From an uncultured Bacteroidales bacterium (GTDB taxonomy: Bacteria; Bacteroidota; Bacteroidia; Bacteroidales; UBA932): a stretch of DNA of 7,495 bases. A program made the translations under genes and the position numbers. The notes under the pieces were generated by a model. The model saw only the letters and a list, made by a program, of their open reading frames with translations. It was not told where the DNA came from and ran no database searches. Below, piece after piece: positions 6,290 to 7,495 of this stretch; position 1 is the stretch's first letter, and each line of letters starts with the position of its first letter. The stretch covers positions 1 to 7,495 of the forward strand of contig CAMGTS010000058.1 of the NCBI GenBank assembly GCA_946062035.1. Direction: 5' to 3'.

Positions 6290-7495
6290 ATGAAAAGAAT
6301 CAAGTATTTGGCAATGGCCGCCGCAGTTATCTGTATGACAGCGGGTTCTGCGTTTGCGCAGGATAAACCAAAAGAGGAGAAGAAAGAGGGTTATATCTTC
6401 ACTACTGTAAAAGAGAATCCGATCACTTCTATCAAAAATCAGGGAAGCTCAGGAACTTGCTGGTGCTTCTCTACCACATCGTTCCTTGAGAGCGAGGCTA
6501 TCAAGGCCGGCAAGGCGGATACTACTCTTAATCTTTCTGAGTGGTATTCAGTATTTTACAACTACTATGACAAGTTCTTGAAGTATGTAAGATTGGACGG
6601 TTATCTCAATCTTGCAGAGGGCGGTTCTTTCGACGATGTGATTCATACTTTCAAGGATTACGGAGTTGTCCTCAACGACCAGATGCCCGAACTTCGCAAT
6701 GGTGAGAAGAGGATAAACATGAAGGAGATGAGCGCCGTAAGCCATGCTTTTGCAAAGGGTATGACACAGCTCAAAGGCCAGATCTCAGATAACTACAAAG
6801 CCGCATACAAGGCTATTCTTGAGACCTATATGGGCAAACTTCCTGAGAGCGTTGAATATAGAGGCGTAAAATACACTCCGAAAGAGTTCGTGTCTAAGGG
6901 TCTTGGTTTGAATATGTCTGACTACGTGTCACTTACAAGCTTTACTCATCATCCTTTCTACACTCAGTTCGCTATTGAGGTTCCTGATAACTGGAGATGG
7001 GATCTTAGCTACAATATTCCTATTGAGGATCTGATGGCTGTTATCGATAACGCTATCAACAACGGTTATACCGTAGCATGGGCTTCAGATGTGAGCGAGG
7101 TTGGTTTCACAAGAAACGGTATAGGCGTAGTTCCTGATGTTGAGGCGAATACAAAGGCGATAGGTTCGGATCAGGAGCGTTGGGTCGGCAGAGATCCTAA
7201 TGCCAAGAGAGAGGAGATCTATAACCTTTCAAGACCTGGCAAGGAGCTTGAAATCACTCAGGAACTCAGACAGCAGGGATATGACAACAAGACCACTACT
7301 GACGATCACGGCATGCACCTGTTCGGTATCGCCAAAGATCAGAACGGTACAAAGTATTATATGATCAAGAATTCTTGGGGCAAGACTGGTAAGTATGACG
7401 GAATCTGGTATATATCAGAGACTTTCGTGAAGTACAAGACTATGGATATCATGGTGAACAAAAATGCCGTACCTAAGGAAATCAGAAAGAAACTC
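6290..7495 (+). CDS. Secreted C1B-type cysteine peptidase (bleomycin hydrolase/aminopeptidase C family), 3' end cut
   Basis: The frame is open for 402 codons from the ATG at 6290-6292 to the window edge with no stop. Family relatives are of similar length, so probably only a few C-terminal residues are missing. Residues 1-23 are a signal peptide (MKRIKYLAMA..., cleavage after AFA before Gln24), followed by a charged linker KPKEEKKE. The papain-type active site is complete: oxyanion Gln51 and nucleophile Cys57 in QGSSGTCWCFS, general base His340 in DDHGM, and Asn361 in KNSWG. The 283 residues between Cys57 and His340 are far more than in papain and fit the bleomycin-hydrolase branch. Those enzymes are cytosolic in most organisms, whereas the signal peptide here points to the periplasm or beyond. 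The exact substrate cannot be read. The 98-base gap before it has an A-rich leader, no Shine-Dalgarno site and no clear promoter, so it may share a transcript with queE. Confidence 0.9.
   Translation, partial: MKRIKYLAMAAAVICMTAGSAFAQDKPKEEKKEGYIFTTVKENPITSIKNQGSSGTCWCFSTTSFLESEAIKAGKADTTLNLSEWYSVFYNYYDKFLKYVRLDGYLNLAEGGSFDDVIHTFKDYGVVLNDQMPELRNGEKRINMKEMSAVSHAFAKGMTQLKGQISDNYKAAYKAILETYMGKLPESVEYRGVKYTPKEFVSKGLGLNMSDYVSLTSFTHHPFYTQFAIEVPDNWRWDLSYNIPIEDLMAVIDNAINNGYTVAWASDVSEVGFTRNGIGVVPDVEANTKAIGSDQERWVGRDPNAKREEIYNLSRPGKELEITQELRQQGYDNKTTTDDHGMHLFGIAKDQNGTKYYMIKNSWGKTGKYDGIWYISETFVKYKTMDIMVNKNAVPKEIRKKL

Overview
The window looks like ordinary chromosomal DNA from a member of the Bacteroidota, most likely the order Bacteroidales. 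The basis is the protein content (a ClpB with Bacteroidales-like sequence, a DUF368/TPR/DUF6913-like cluster, and a secreted bleomycin-hydrolase-type C1 peptidase). Most starts also lack a Shine-Dalgarno sequence, and a few sites match the Bacteroidota promoter element TAnnTTTG. Family assignments come from recognising motifs by eye. No database search was run.

Layout from left to right. Bases 1-82 hold the first 27 codons of a minus-strand gene for an exported protein. Bases 83-527 have no convincing gene but carry several inverted repeats, including a good minus-strand terminator at 441-472. From 3061 down to 528 is a tightly packed minus-strand operon: a DUF6913-like protein, a cytoplasmic TPR protein, and a DUF368 membrane protein of the polyprenyl-phosphate transporter family. 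Adjacent genes overlap by 17 and 8 bases. Upstream of it, and separated by its own terminator (3106-3141), is clpB (5354-3171, minus). A 198-base divergent spacer then leads to queE (5553-6191, plus), the radical-SAM enzyme of 7-deazaguanine synthesis. After a 98-base gap comes a secreted C1B-type cysteine peptidase that runs off the right edge at 7495.

The genes do not form one pathway. They cover protein disaggregation (ClpB), envelope lipid-carrier recycling (DUF368), tRNA modification (QueE) and extracytoplasmic proteolysis (the C1 peptidase). No mobile element, CRISPR array, rRNA or tRNA was seen.

The most interesting point is that ClpB lacks the whole N-terminal domain. It starts about 143 residues later than E. 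coli ClpB, behind a perfect AGGAGG ribosome binding site, with an in-frame stop just upstream. It is therefore a genuine short ClpB, not a misplaced start. The other points worth checking are the overlapping TPR/DUF368 pair and the hairpin-rich 83-527 spacer. I do not see strong evidence of a wholly new system here.
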